Positions 34,947 through 47,703 are shown, numbered from the stretch's first letter. The stretch is 64,000 nt of DNA from Jaapia argillacea MUCL 33604 (GCA_000697665.1 KL197752.1:191605-255604), one strand, 5' to 3'. Notes: generated by a model not told the origin, from the sequence alone. Numbers and translations are program-made.

Positions 34947-36158
34947 CTACGGACAGTTTACAGGGTTTGGAGCAATCGCCCCTGTTTCACCTTCATCCAA
35001 AGCATCAAGGGCAGCCACCTCTTCAGGGGCGAGATGAAAATCGAAGACCATGGCATTGCCCAAAATTCTGGACGGAGTGTCAGATTTCGGCAATGGGACA
35101 TAACTATGTTAGAGGAAGCGTTTAGCTCTGTCCCCTCAACCAGAGAAGAGACACTCACCCTTTCTGTAAGCTCCACCGAATTAGAATCTGAGCAGGGTCG
35201 ATGACCCGTTCCATTGAATGAGCGATGGAGATTTCAAACAACGTCGTGTCGTCGAGTTTCCTTCCCCGAACCATGGGGGAGTAAGCCTGGGAGAGAATGT
35301 TCTTTCGAGTGAGTCTGGAGGGTACTGGGCGGGACCAAACCTGAACAAGGATGCCATTCTTCTGGCAATAGTCCGTGATATCTCGCTGTTGACGCCAAGG
35401 GTGGACCTTCGGTTGACGGAGGACAGATAAGATAACAAATGGAAGAGACGAAAGGAATAAAATGACCTCAATTTGGTTCACGGAAGGCTTCGATTTGCCG
35501 GCCGCTGCCAGTTGCTCGAGGTGGTCGACTCCGCTACGATGGAAAGTCAGTTTGAGTGTGAATTTCGAGAAATGCGACAACATACAAATTTGACACACCG
35601 ATACTCCTAGCCCTTCCATTGGCCTTCAATTTCTCGAGGCCCTCCCACAACTTTAACCGTCCATCGGGACCAGATGTTGGCGTGTGGATCAGGAATAGAT
35701 CAACGTATTCTGTGAATTCAGCGTAAATGCGATGAGTTACCTGAGAAGGAAGATAACAAGCCGACGTACCCAACCCGAACTGTTCGACAGCTTCTGTGAG
35801 CGAGTGCATAATTTTCTCTTCTGAGAAAACGCCATTGTCATCTGTGAGAGGAGCCAAAATCTTGGTAGTGACGAATATTTGGTCTCTTGGTATTTTCGAC
35901 GCCTTGATGGCCAGCCCGACTTCTTTCTCGTTCCCATAGTGCATAGCACAGTCGATATGACTATTTGGTCAAGTTGGTTAGGACTTAAGAGTGTCTGAGA
36001 TCATGTGCGCACTCTCACCGATAACCTGTTGAGAGAGCAAATTGGACACTGCTTTGGCATAATGATGTAGGTGAGGCGCCAACGCCAAAGCCAAGCCTTG
36101 GCATATAAACGCCAGGCTCAATCTCGACATGAGACTGGAGGGTGTAGGCGGCAGACAT
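34947..36158 (-). CDS. Aldo/keto reductase (NADPH-dependent, AKR family)
   Basis: Seven exons on the complement: 36019..36158, 35770..35960, 35586..35709, 35467..35533, 35341..35406, 35159..35286 and 34947..35103; 290 aa, a normal size. The catalytic tetrad is visible: Asp50 and Tyr55 in HIDCAMHYGNE, Lys80 in FVTTKIL, and His119 in VDLFLIHTP. The cofactor-side blocks are ARSIGVSN, AYSPMVRG, and the C-terminal YVPLPKSDTPSRILGN. The family reduces aldehydes and ketones (xylose, D-galacturonate or small carbonyls); the substrate cannot be told. The start is the first ATG before the conserved YMPRLGFGVG. Confidence 0.92.
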
Positions 36159-36667
36159 TTGGTTCGGGGTGCGTGAAGGATGGATTAGCTCCAAGCTCGA
36201 GGTGAGGCGGGTTATATAAGAGGGGAAACAAACGGCATTCTGTGGATAAGGAAGTAGCATCTCCCATCGTATAGCAACACCTCATGATGGAAGTTCCATG
36301 AACCGAATCGCACCACACGGCTCTGTACGGGACCAAGGCACAACTGGCGAGTTGCGAAAGGCCAGCCTGACGGAACAAGTCTTTCAGACCCTTCAGCACT
36401 ATCCTGGAGAGTGACGAAGACACCGAAAGGCAGATCGTACCACCAGTAGTCAGGTGGGTGGTTGTAGCTAAGCTCCATCAAGGATCACAAAGCCGACATA
36501 GCGGATCGGAAAGTTTCGATGACGACTGCAGAAGGGCAGTTGAGGGGAGTTCCGGAGGAATAGGGAGGAATGCAATTATATCTTAGACATTCCTAGATGG
36601 CTCAAGAAGACGGTTCCAAGTGACGAGCGTTTTCGATTTTGAAATTTGCCTGGAGTATAAGTTCACT
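36159..36667. other. Upstream region of the aldo/keto reductase
   Basis: No coding signal. Overlapping minus frames of 81-101 codons are read as promoter and 5' UTR shadows. Confidence 0.4.
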
Positions 36668-37870
36668 TGGCAGTCGAATCTCCATCAATCCGGGGGCGCT
36701 CTTCTCCTTCCGATGCATCAATACTGCGCTCAAACGGTCTCCTATCTGTCGGTCTTGGAGATGAGTGGCCTGTCGGCTCTGGGTGCACATCGTCATCTTC
36801 ATTCCCACTCATTACAGGGAAATGTTTCTGCTTTTATAGAACGCAAGGCGTCACTACTCAACATTCGTATCTCTGGGTACAGTCCCCATCCACCAAGAGT
36901 CTGTCCAAGAGCCGAGTGGGAGGGGGAGGGCCGGCGGCCCTCAGGCTCTCACCCCTTGTCCCTCACACCGACCGTCGCCAAAGTCCCGATACCTTCATCA
37001 AGGTGGTGTGATCCCGCTCTGTTCACACCAAGTGGAGTTGTTGTTCTACTTGACCTATGGAATTGAGTACACTTTGCGTAATCCTATTAGCTGTTCAATG
37101 GCCCCAGGTCAACCACCCCAGCCTCAAAGGACTGACGTTATCTCCCATACTGGAGATATAATGGTGTCAGACCACACTTCTTCACCATGTTCTCACAGCA
37201 TCTCAGCTCCTTCGTAGCGACGTCAATGCTCGTCAACGGCGCCCTTCTGTCCAGGATCGTAAATGACTTTGGTGATTGGAAACTTGAGGAGTTTACTGTT
37301 TGATAAGGATGATAAAAGTATGATACTCCCCTCAGGTGGGCGAAAGATCTCTCCTGGCGGGGCTGAACAAAGCTGACGCTGGCCCGATGGACCAGGGTCT
37401 ACCATTGAGTCGTCGTACAAAGTTTTCGCACATGCTTAGTCCAGAACAGCCCCAATCGTCGCGTCCAATCCCTCCTACGTAGACATATCAATGCACTAGT
37501 TCTTCCATCTAGTCAAGGCAAACCATTAGTTCTGTCCAACGACGGATTAAGAGTGGCGATTACATACATCTTCACTGTCCGATCTCTTCCTTCGCTAACA
37601 ACCTTATCAGCAACAAAGCGAACGCAGTACACTTCATCGGTATGTCCAGGAAGGTCTGTCTTCAACTTGTACGTTTTCAGGTCCCATATCACTACTCGCC
37701 AGTACAAGTTAGCCATGACAGGCACAAAGAAATTCCAATAAAGAGGAAGACCCCGAGGAGTCATACACACTCACCTTGACCGTAGTATTTATCCTTACTT
37801 GCACTAACCAACATCCTCGAATCGGCACTCCAAGCCAACCTGACGAGTTCTGAATGTAGACATTGGCGCT
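36668..37870. repeat. Segmental duplication, copy A (decayed)
   Basis: Aligns by eye to 41911-43480 in the same order and direction, with long identical runs (for example CTCCTATCTGTCGGTCTTGG in both). Copy B has two extra blocks (about 42285-42410 and 42600-42890) that are absent here. Copy A includes the 3' end of the Notchless gene and its downstream DNA. The left end falls near 36668 and 41911; the right end near 37870 corresponds to the middle of Notchless exon 7. Confidence 0.8.
37493..37870 (-). pseudogene. Truncated copy of Notchless 3' end (last WD repeat)
   Basis: Corresponds to the end of exon 7, exon 8 and the last short exon of the intact gene at 43112-45179. The WD segment DLKTYKLKTDLPGHTDEVY is preserved. 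Downstream, Asp is replaced by Arg in CVRFVADKVV and Gly by Glu in SEGRDRT. Two extra bases follow the exon-8 acceptor, and a 4-bp insertion lies near 37790. Everything 5' of exon 7's last part is missing, so no functional product is possible. Confidence 0.85.
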
Positions 37871-38162
37871 CCACGTAGCTGGTAGTGTTTAGCTTAGGAG
37901 TCGGGGACACTAGCGCTTAGGCGCCGCTCCCGATTGATTGGACAAACGTTCAAAACACCACTGCATTTGGACAGTCGAAAACAAGGAGTCCTTCCAAAAG
38001 AGTGTCCGAAAGCCCCTAGGAAGCGTAACCGCTGGCCCCGCATGACCTCAACCTGCTTTTCAACGCGGCCATAAATGCACAGAAACGGCATTGTAGTCCC
38101 AGTGCTAAGGGACTCGGAGGATCCTCTTGGATTATCCATGTTTGGATCAAACTGGTGCTGAA

Positions 38163-40646
38163 TCAGAGGTGAATATCCGCGTATGAAGGAGGGGGAGGAA
38201 CCACACACTCTGGAAGCCAGTAAACAGGGTCGCCGCAGCGGCAGTTCGTGTCCGTCATCCTCACTGCAAGGAAGTGAAGATGTTTCCAATGATCTAGCTG
38301 GGATAACATCGCTTGCGGGAGAGAAAAGATACGCATCCCCTCACGTCGATCGCTTTGAGCGCTTACGATGTACTTGATCTCTCCTTTGACACAGCCTCGA
38401 GAAGGGTCGGTGATAATGGGGCGATACATGCGATCATTTCCGTGCAGCGCATTCGCACTCACCCAACGAACGGCGAGAGAATCGGTGGGACAGAAGGAAG
38501 AGGGATCACTTCCTAGGCCAACCGAGGAGCTCGCAGGGAGCGGATGGGCCTGCGGCAAGACCGAATCACCATGAGCTGATAACAATGACAAATGAGAATG
38601 GATACGGCCTACCCATGTACGATTGGTCGAATCTCCTGACGTTGAATCCGTGGTATGAGCACCATCAAAGGCGTGTGTGAGGGTTGATGGAAAGAGAGCC
38701 TCAGGGAGGTAAGGTTCGATTCGAGAGATGGGCGTTGGCTGCGGTTTCAAGCGCTGGTATATGGGTGCGAATCGACTTCTCCGCCGAGCGTTATCACAGA
38801 CAACAAATCCTTCGATACGGCGGACGATTTCGTCGCGGCAATCAGGATCATACTCAGCTATCTGGACAACATCCTCGGTTGCGCAGTGACGACTACAATC
38901 TATTATCAGCCAACGGCGAACAAAATGAGAGCTTCACGTATACCTATCCACGAAACCAATAAGACGTGCACATAGCTCTTCAATTCGGGGTTTGGGGATA
39001 GCGCGCTGCATTCGAAACGTGTTGGGATCTTGAAGATGCTTGATTTCGTCGTGGGATACGGGTAGCTTGATGAGCCATTCGCTATAGAAATCGGCGAGAA
39101 GCTTCAAGAATGGCGACAGCAAAGATTCTAAGGCTTCCAATATTCCAACGACACTTCTGTGATACCTCACTCTGTGGAAATCACGATCCAGCGTCTTCCA
39201 CAGGCGTTGGACTGCCCACTCGACTTTGAGAGTCATGCTACCGACCATGGTCGTCGGCAGTGAGATTGCCATTCGGAGCGACTCTGCGCAAATTTCGGGT
39301 AGCAGAGAAAAGATGTTCGTGAAGGGGTAGTCTCTGCTCGATTTGGTTTAGTCAGGTCAGAAGAGCGATGAGAATTCAGGACCTACTTTATCATCTGCGA
39401 TCCGACCTTAAGCATGGGGAGCCATAGGTTCTCCCATTGCCACGTAGATTCATAACACATCTCAGTGTTGCCAAAATAAAAGGCTTCGAGAAGCCTGTAA
39501 AACGCTACTCTCTCGTCGGCATGGACATCTCGGCGTACACATTGCCTTAGCCAATGTTCGACGCACAAGGTCGAGACGGCGTGGCGAAGCGAATGATAAA
39601 ACTGATCTCGAGAGGTGACGGCGAATCGATGGGTGGCAAAGAACGTCGCGAGACGAGACGCAGCGACGATTTGACAATCGGGGTGGCTAAGAGATGCCGG
39701 AAAGCAAGGAAGGTCGTCAGCCCCAAGGTAAAGGGTTTGTTGCCAAGAAGAATTTACATTGTCAATTCCATCAGGAGTGAAAGTCTGTCCCTGATGCAGT
39801 CGGCGCTGACACCCATTCCACCGCGCGAGGCTACCGAAACTAAGTAGCATTCGATACTATCGAGGTCTTGTATGCAAGCGAAGAGACTAGAGATAGAAAG
39901 GCAACCCAAGGCACGATAAGCGGGAACGAAAACTTCAGGAGATACAAGTCGTCGGAGGCTAGGAGTGGGCCAATAAGACAACTGATCAAGAAAGCGAGAA
40001 AACGCGGGGTGGGCACCAAACTCGAAGAATAGGTTCGAAAATTCATGGTGAAGGAAAATAATCGAGGATATGTAGGAAGCTGTGAGAGACCGTGTGACGA
40101 TCATCCCATTTTCATCCCTTGAAAGAGGAGGTAAAAACTTGACAAAGATTCAGTAGAATGAACCAACCTGAGAAAACAGATTAATCTCAAACATTCCCTT
40201 CGGAAGCTGAGATCCCTCCTCAGGACTCTGGCAATTGTGTCGCGACAAAGTTGACACAGAGTTAGGAATTTTGAAGAATGTCCATCGGGTGTTGATCCGA
40301 ATAAGGAGTGGTGGGTGGGTGGGTGGGAGGAGAGATGATGCTGGCATCTGGTACACAGGAGACGCCGGTATTTTGGGGGCAGGGTGAACATACGCGATAC
40401 GATTGCATTTGGCCCATGGCCCAATCGCTCTGACCAACGGCTGAAGGCGACTTCAAATCTCCTCCCCAATGCAGATAACCACACTCCAAGTGTCCGACCG
40501 ACTCCTGTTTGGTTCGAGATTGTCGATGAGGAGAGGGATTCTGGATCGCGTAGGTCATTGTCACCTGTGTACGATTCGCGACCCAACCTCAAGGCAGCCA
40601 CAAAGGCCATGTACGAAGGTACATGCTGGCCGTGGGAGAGAGCCAT
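38163..40646 (-). CDS. Multi-exon protein of unknown function (5' end uncertain)
   Basis: Four consecutive exons on the complement splice cleanly: 39758..40117, 39387..39686, 38944..39333 and 38163..38892. Upstream frames (40101-40646) continue the gene, but their joins and the start are unclear; 40646 is only a plausible limit. The product is helical and rich in aromatic and charged residues, for example FLDQLSYWPTPSLRRLV, HSLRHAVSTLCVEHWLRQCV and AVQRLWKTLDRDFHRVRYH. No domain is recognised. The 3' exon may contain one more short intron. It lies between the two copies of the segmental duplication but belongs to neither. Confidence 0.55.
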
Positions 40647-41910
40647 CGGTGCATATATGACGAGTCAGGGCGAATAGAGGGGAAGGGTAAGGACACAGTT
40701 GGATTGTTGTGTGTCTCACTTTTGAACCTGAGATGACGTTGGCTATCACTGCGCTTGTGAACATATTTGCGACGAGCGCTCGACCATATCAAACGTGTGT
40801 TCGGTGATAAGGATATTGTACGAACAAGTCCTGGAGTAGTGTGAAGAGAATGCGGGGAGATCGGTCACTAATGCGACTCGAACATGTGGCTGGACAGCTC
40901 AGCCCTGGGGAGAACAATGGATAAGGTTAAGCAACTGCAAAGTGTCAACATGAGATGTCACAGCTTACCGGAGTTTATGCCAGGTCCTGAGTGAAACCTT
41001 CGGTGGGCAACACTCCAAGGACATCGCCAACAAATGTGGGCTCGAACGTTGGTAGAAACACAAGTATGTACTGGAAGCCTTGATGCCGAGCTACAAAACA
41101 GGAAGGGCACTGCTGCCTCCAAGTTTGACTCGGACCAGGCATCTCTTGAAGTACGATCATACTACCAACTGAATTAGTACGTTGATAAGCCTTTGGGTCA
41201 CGGGGATCAAAATGACAAGATCGGACGGTCAACCCAGACCCACGGTTTTGAGAAATGAAAGTAACCAGAACCGAAACCTGAGCGCTTACAGCGTTTTCGG
41301 AGTCCATAACTCCCAGTCGGTGACACGACCCAAGAAGTCGGCCACCTTGCGGATTCCATGTGCTTTGGTTCGCTTTTAGCGGGTTTTGAGTGTCGTCGGT
41401 GGGCCTGATCAATCCAGGTAGCCCAAAGGGCACCTAGTCTAAAGGCTGTCCAACAGGTCCACGTCAATCGGGTAGTGACCAGGGAAAGAGATAGTAACGA
41501 GAATAGTTCAGATAAGACTGCGCTTTACGAGACGGTGATCAGAGGGAACGAGACCAGCAAGACTACGGCTGCGGTGTGTGGTGTTTCTAAAGCTGACGAG
41601 TAACTTGAACTTGGAAAGAAATCTGGGGGTTTAATTGGCAGCAGAACCACGTGGATGCTACGTGCCCCATAACATAACGGAAACGGAGAATCCCAAGGAT
41701 CGCTACTTAATACTTCAGAGTTCAATACCTATCCTGCCAAAGGGACCGGACAGTCGTAAATATTGGTGAGAAAAAAGAAAGCCCAGAGGAGTAAAAGTGA
41801 CAGAAATATCGAAGGGAATATGGATGGGGCTGTTGGCATCAAAGCCATAGACACGACTGACTCGCACAGCATATCCATCGGACACTGCCATACCCCCACC
41901 ATACTTACAG
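40647..41910. other. Region upstream of the unknown gene
   Basis: A minus-strand frame at 40975-41433 (152 codons) has a protein-like middle (HFDPRDPKAYQRTNSVGSM) and could be a 5' exon of the unknown gene or a decayed gene. No domain is seen, and no join could be verified. Confidence 0.35.
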
Positions 41911-43480
41911 TCAAATCTCCATCGGTCCGGAGACACTCCCACTGGGCCCCCGATGCACCAATACCGCGCTCAACCGGTCTCCTATCTGTCGGTCTTGGAG
42001 ACGAGTGGCCAGTCGCAAACCATATCTATGGGTGCACATCGTCATCTTCATTCTTCGAGGCTCCCCCTCATTTCAGGGAGATGATTCCCTTCTCGAGATG
42101 CAAGGCACCATTGCTCAACATTCGTATTTCTGGTTACAGTTCCACCCACGATAAATAAGTCCAAGGGCTGAGGGGGAGGGCCGCCGTCCCTCAGGCTCTC
42201 ACCACTTGTCCCCCACATTGACCGCTGCCAAAGTCCCGACGCCTTCGTTAAGGCGGTGGTAATCCAGCCCTAGTTGTTCTACTTGACCTCACCGTGATCT
42301 CTCTGCCCGCACTTGCACCCTGGTGGTTACGACACCCCTTGTCGCATCGGATAACAAGTCTCTTTTTCAACGCATCAACTCCACCTTGCACGCCTTAGAG
42401 TAGGATTTGATGGAATAGAGTACACCCTCCGTAATCCTATCAGCTGTTCAACGGCTCCAGATCAACCACCTCAGTCTCAAAGGATTGACGTTACCTTCGA
42501 TACCGGAGACATTAATGGTATCACACCACACTTTTTCGCCACATTCTCACCAACCGAGCATCTCAGCTCCTTCATAACGACGTTAACGGAGGCATTCTGT
42601 CCACGATCGTAGAAGGCGACTTAAAGCCTCAGTCGGTCACACCCTCACTCGCTTCGGAACCATTTGGACCACTGTACGTACCCTTCTTGCCTCCTTTTCC
42701 TCAACTTATGGCGTGGTGTCGGGCAACCCAATCCCGGATCGAAGGTTCGACTGAGTCGTGGGTTGCCTTGGATCTCTTACCTCATTAATAACCCAGAGGA
42801 CAGCTTTTCCTTTCATCAGGAAAAATACCCGGTGGTATAGGTTGGTATGGACCGGTCTATACCGTCGCATACCACGTCGTACCACCTCGGGATTCTCTGA
42901 TGCTTGGTGACCGGGAACTTGAGGAGTTTGATGAGGGTGATAAGGTTGTGATACCTCTCTCATGTGAGGCGACAGATGTCTGATGGTGGGGCTGAACAAA
43001 GCTGACGCTGGCCGGTCTGCAATTGAGCCGCATAATTTTTTTCGTAGGCGCGTAGTCCAGAACAGCCCTAATCGTCGCGTCCAATCCCTCGTATGTAGAT
43101 ATATCAATGCACTAGTTCTTCCATCTAGTCAAGGCGAATCATTAATTCCGTAATTCTGTCCAAGGATGGATTAAGAGTGGCGATCACATACATCTTCACT
43201 GTCCGATCTCTTCCTCCGCTGACGACCTTATCAGCAACAAAATCAACGCAGTACACTTCATCCGTATGTCCGGGAAGGTCTGTCTTCAACTTGTACGTTT
43301 TGAGGTCCCATATCTACTCGCCAGTATAAAGTTAGCGATGAAAAGGCACAAAAAAAATTCAATAAAGATGACGACCCCGAGGAGTCATACACACTCACTT
43401 TGACCGTAGTATCCTTACTTGCACTAACCAACATCCTCGAATCGGCACTCCAAGCCAACCTATAAACAGCCCCAACATGT
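41911..43480. repeat. Segmental duplication, copy B (contains the functional Notchless 3' end)
   Basis: Partner of copy A at 36668-37870. The part 41911-43000 carries traces of coding sequence on the plus strand (PLYVPFLPPFPQLMAWCRA; GDRELEEFDEGDKVVIPL), broken by stops and shifts, from a gene I do not recognise. From 43112 on it overlaps the last exons of Notchless. Confidence 0.8.
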
Positions 43481-45179
43481 CCCCTCAAGGTAGCCACGAA
43501 CTTCCCCGTACGCCCCTCCCAAATCCTCACACTATTATCCCATGCAGCACTAGCAGCCCATCTTCCATCCGGACTAAAAGCTACATGTGATACTTGTCTT
43601 TGATGACCAGTAAGTCTGGCGAGTGGTTTGAGTTTTCCACCGTTTTCGGCTGCTTGGGAGGAGAAAGTTGTGGTTGTGGTTCGGGAGGGGAAGATGGACC
43701 AGAGGAAGAGGGTGTGGTCGTCTGAGCCTGAGATAAGGAGTTCGGGGGTCGAAGAGAGCAGAGTGTTGTATCGCTCCAAGGCGAGTGTTTGCGCTATCGG
43801 GGGATGTATCAGAGTGCGCGTAGACTAAGAGACGAGAGAAATGGTACCTTCAGTATCTGACGCCGGCTTCTTACCCTTGTGATCGAAGGGGCCCGTCCGC
43901 AGAATAAAGTCAGTATTGAGAGTCAAGGTGGTGACCCAATGTGCATGGTCTTTTAGAGTGTATAGTGGTTTCCCCTGAAAACAAATTTGAGTTAATGCAC
44001 GAGGTGGGAACAAGCCAAGCAGAATGCGTACCCCATTCGCATCCCAAACCCTAACAGTTCGGTCACTCGAAGCAGTATAGAGTACGCCTTTTCCATTCAG
44101 GCCTCCACCTCCCCATCGCACCACATTAACGCTGGCAGAATGACCACCAAGGGCGTATTCCAATTGACGAGTACCGGCGTTCCACACTCGGACCGTTCCA
44201 TCTTTGGAAGAAGACGCCAATCTCGGAGCCGTTGCGTTTCTATTTGAAAATGCAATGAATTTATGAGTCGTTTCGTCATGAAAAAAGTGGACAGACATAT
44301 GGATCGGTTCCCAAGCGAGTGAAGTCACCCATTTCGAGTGACCTTTCATAGCATCGCCCAGTGGCTTACCCGTTTTCGGATCCCATAGTCGCACCTAATC
44401 TTTGGCTGAATGATCTGAACAATGAATTGAGAGCGAGGTATCGTACATGACCATCGTGTCCTCCGCTCGCCAACTTTCGTTCCATCGCTTCCCATTCGAC
44501 ACATAAGACCCAGCCTTTATGGCCTGACAGAGTATGCGAAGGCGTTTCTGTGAAGAGGTCCCATAAACGAGCATTGCAATCTCCAGACCCGGTCGCAAGA
44601 AGATTTCCAGTCGGAGAGAACGAGGCGCATAGAATAGGGGATGTATGTCCTGAGATCCCACAGTTAAGCGATAGAATAAAACTTCACATAAGGATGACTA
44701 CCTGATAGTGTGGAAGAGCATCTTGTTGCAGGTCGTACTCGGAATACTGCTTGTGGAGAACACCGAACGATGAAGACATCTTCAGGTGTAAAAGCTTTTG
44801 TTGGGTGGGACAGAATGTCTTCTTCGATAGATTTTGATATGACCACTCTTGTTGGAGCACCAGGGGTCGCCGAGTCCGCAGGAATCTCCACATGGAACGA
44901 AAATGGCACAGGATCCTCGTCCTACGAGGTCTGTGAGTCTCTGAACATCAGAAAAGGCGAAATACAGCGCACAGTGGGAGAAAGCTTGTTGATCAGTGCC
45001 TCGAGTCCTTCCCGAGAGACATTTGCAGGCAGGTTGATGGCAGGTGCAAGAGGGGTCCCGTCATCCTCTGACACAAACTGGACGACGATGTTTGGTGAAG
45101 GTTCTGGTGACTCGGGCTCAGGCCCGGGCACACCGTGGTAGACCTTTTGTCGTTTTGGAGGAGGGAGTAATACAGACAT
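43112..45179 (-). CDS. RSA4: Notchless / Rsa4, WD40 ribosome-assembly factor
   Basis: Nine exons on the complement: 44973..45179, 44702..44921, 44447..44649, 44297..44394, 44032..44239, 43848..43974, 43399..43793, 43192..43313 and 43112..43124; 530 aa. The N-terminal NLE domain (IVVQFVSEDDGTPLAPAINL ... TPEDVFIVRC) is followed by WD repeats ending in GHTDEVYCVDFVADKVV and RTVKIWKN. Signature segments include LASGGHDG, ASSSKDGTVRVW and SWSADSR-like AWSADSRMLVSAS. The protein binds the AAA ATPase Rea1/midasin through its NLE (MIDAS-interacting) domain and acts in 60S maturation. The last exon is only 13 nt and encodes the usual terminal Trp-Lys block. It is divergent from pirin. Confidence 0.94.
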
Positions 45180-45545
45180 CGTCAAAAACCAGTAATCAGT
45201 GCAAAAACAGCAAGAGGGAGTCCAGCGATTAAGGTTTTTTGGCCAGAGGTCAGCAGAATTTGTCGTGATTTGTCTTCTGCGTGGGACATCGTGAGGTCTT
45301 CATTTCCATAAAAGGATATTCCCGACTCTGGTCTTCATCATCCGACCATTAGTGCTGAACCATGGCCCGCCTCATGACCACCCATCTGCTGGTATATAAG
45401 GCCTTGGAATTCGACTACTGGCTCTCCAATCATCTCAGCTTTCAAACTGTCTTCACTCCTCAAACTAGCACGATCAAATTCTCTCCGCATCTCGCGACAG
45501 CGACCACTATCCACATCCACCTTTCCTAAAAGTACCTCGAAAGAA
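45180..45545. promoter_or_regulatory. Shared upstream region of Notchless (minus) and pirin (plus)
   Basis: A 366-bp divergent interval. It holds GGTATATAAGG at about 45391-45401, a TATA-like box 145-155 bp before the pirin start. Otherwise no feature is clear. Confidence 0.45.
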
Positions 45546-46535
45546 ATGGTTATGAAAATCGTTCCTCGTTTCAGCCAGGACCGCGGTCATGCAGACCATG
45601 GCTGGCTGCACTCTTTCCACACTTTCTCTTTCGCATCGTATGTCCATCTCTTACCTTGTTCAAGTCTGCAACTGCTGAACATCATGATATAGCTACCATG
45701 GATCCGGTCATGATGCCTTTGGCTCATTGCGAGTTATCAACGAAGACCGAGTCGAGTCGGGGACAGGTTTCGGGACTCATCCACACAGGGAATTCGAGAT
45801 CTTTTCTTATGTTGTCGCTGGCGAGCTCGAGCAGTACGTGTTCACCCTGATTATCATCGGCACGCTGATTTAACCATTATGGTACCGTTAGTCGAGATTC
45901 GATGGGTAATATCGAGGTTTTGAAAAGGGGAGATCTCCAAATGACTTCCGCTGGTACTGGGATTCGTCACAGCGAGAAGGCTTATGGACCCAACCAAGTC
46001 CATTTCCTTCAAATATGGAGTGTCCCCGATACCAAGGGACTCCCTCCAAAGTACTACACCCGGTATGCAGCCTCGTCGCCTTCACCTTGGATGACTAACT
46101 CACAGTATCCCCATCTATAGACATTTCTCTGACGACGAGAAGAAAGACACATGGGTTCGGATCGTCGCACCTTCCAGAGCAACAGGCGTATCAGACAACC
46201 GTGAAGTCACCGATCACAGCCCCGCTCCTGTCCATTCACCAGTCACTCTTTTCGCCACTCTCCTCTCACCATCTGTTTCAATCCCACATACCTTTCCCAA
46301 ACCTATCTCCGCCGCCTCTCCTGCCAAATCTTATATCCACGTCGTCCAAACCTCGGGATATAACACCGGCAAGGCATCGGGTGCCACCGTAAAGGTGACT
46401 GTGGGTGATGAGGTTGTTGAGCTGAAAGAAGGTGACGGCGCATATATTATGGGTGAGTCTGGGAAGGAGATGAATGTGGAGAACGTTGGTGACAGGGTTG
46501 TGGAGGTGTTATTATTCGATGTTGACGCGGAGTGA
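45546..46535 (+). CDS. Pirin-family protein (bicupin)
   Basis: Exons 45546..45637, 45693..45833, 45892..46062 and 46121..46535 (introns 55, 58 and 58 bp); 272 aa. The N-terminal cupin shows the pirin metal block [27 protein letters not shown], and [11 protein letters not shown], which supply the His/Glu iron ligands. The C-terminal cupin has [11 protein letters not shown] and a regular beta pattern. Family members are nuclear iron-binding cofactors in animals and quercetin dioxygenases in bacteria; the fungal role is open. The start is the first ATG before [15 protein letters not shown]. Confidence 0.93.
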
Positions 46536-46736
46536 GCAAGGGAGTGTCACCGACTATGGTCGTATGGTAGTGTACGCTAGTTTCGATTTGTTTTCGCTGT
46601 CATTTGTTGTACTATACGAGTCCTGTACTGTGCTAGTTTATTTTAATCGACTACACCTAACCCTACATGCATCATGATGACGGGACGACTTCATCCCAAT
46701 GGAATGCGTCGTGAACACCAGTCCATCCGAAGGCCA

Positions 46737-47703
46737 CTACACTTCCGTTCCGTCAAGTAGTTCGTTGAATATGTCGAAGTTGCCTGGTCCATTATTCTTA
46801 TTCGAATAAATTGCGAACACGATCTCCTTGAACCAACCCTTGAACTCGGGTTCAAGTAGGATGGCTTTCATCTCCTCCGCAACCTGCTTGGGAGGGCACG
46901 CATACACGCCACATCCCATAGCAGCTGAAACGAGTGTCAGACCAGTAAAGGTAACCTGGAAAAGGATGATACTCACCGAGGACCAGATATGCCTGGCCAT
47001 TCCACCCAGCCATCCGATACACCAACCTAATCTTCCCCCTCATATCTTCCAAATCTTGTTCTTTAGCAAACCTCCTCTCACCACTACTAGTTATCTTCGT
47101 CTTTGGTAGACAAGGAGCAGCAACAGTGATCACAGAAACGATAGCACGCTCATTCTCGGGTAGGTCAACGCAACCATGATCCAGGTCGTCTTTGAATACC
47201 ACTATTGCTGGAGAGTAGACACCGGCGACAGATCCTGGGCCGAGGTTCGGCCAAGGATAGTATTCCTCTTTGAGTGTGGCGTAGAGAGTGGAAGAGTAAC
47301 AGAGAGCTTCTTCCTACCAAACCCATCCAATGATCAGGCCTGAGATCTCAATGAAGAACAATGTCAGGTTAATCGAACGAACCTGTGTCTTGCACAGAGT
47401 ATACGCCCACCCCCCACCTCTCTCTTCGTCGCTAGCCAAGTTAAGAACAGCAACCTTCCCCTTCGCTTCGGGATGCTCTCGCAAGATCGCACGAGCAGCA
47501 GTGAATGAATCAGAGTTGATAACTCTAATCGTCGATGGGGGGTGATTCGGACATGCCGAAGAGTCAAGAGGAGGCAACTGAGAGTCAATGAATTGGGAAT
47601 CTAAGGAGGCGCCCGGTGTGGAGGATACGATAGAAGGTGTACGAGCAATTGTATCCTTTGATACCACCTGACGATCTGCTCGGAGTGACAGAGATACGGA
47701 CAT
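46737..47703 (-). CDS. Microbial-type PARG-like protein (TIGR02452 / DUF2263 macrodomain)
   Basis: Exons complement 47383..47703, 46977..47313 and 46737..46924 (introns 69 and 52 bp); 281 aa. The catalytic signature of bacterial-type poly(ADP-ribose) glycohydrolases, GGG-x(6-8)-QEE, is present as GGGWAYTLCKTQEEALC, and the first intron cuts it between Q and E. Upstream is VAVLNLASDEERGGG, where N and D would contact ADP-ribose. The C-terminal macrodomain block AMGCGVYACPP is intact. The expected activity is removal of ADP-ribose chains. It is divergent from ADE1. Confidence 0.85.

Noticed and set aside
41763-42158. 131-codon plus-strand frame in copy B
   Set aside because: The frame is not kept in copy A and has no domain; treated as part of decayed duplicated DNA.
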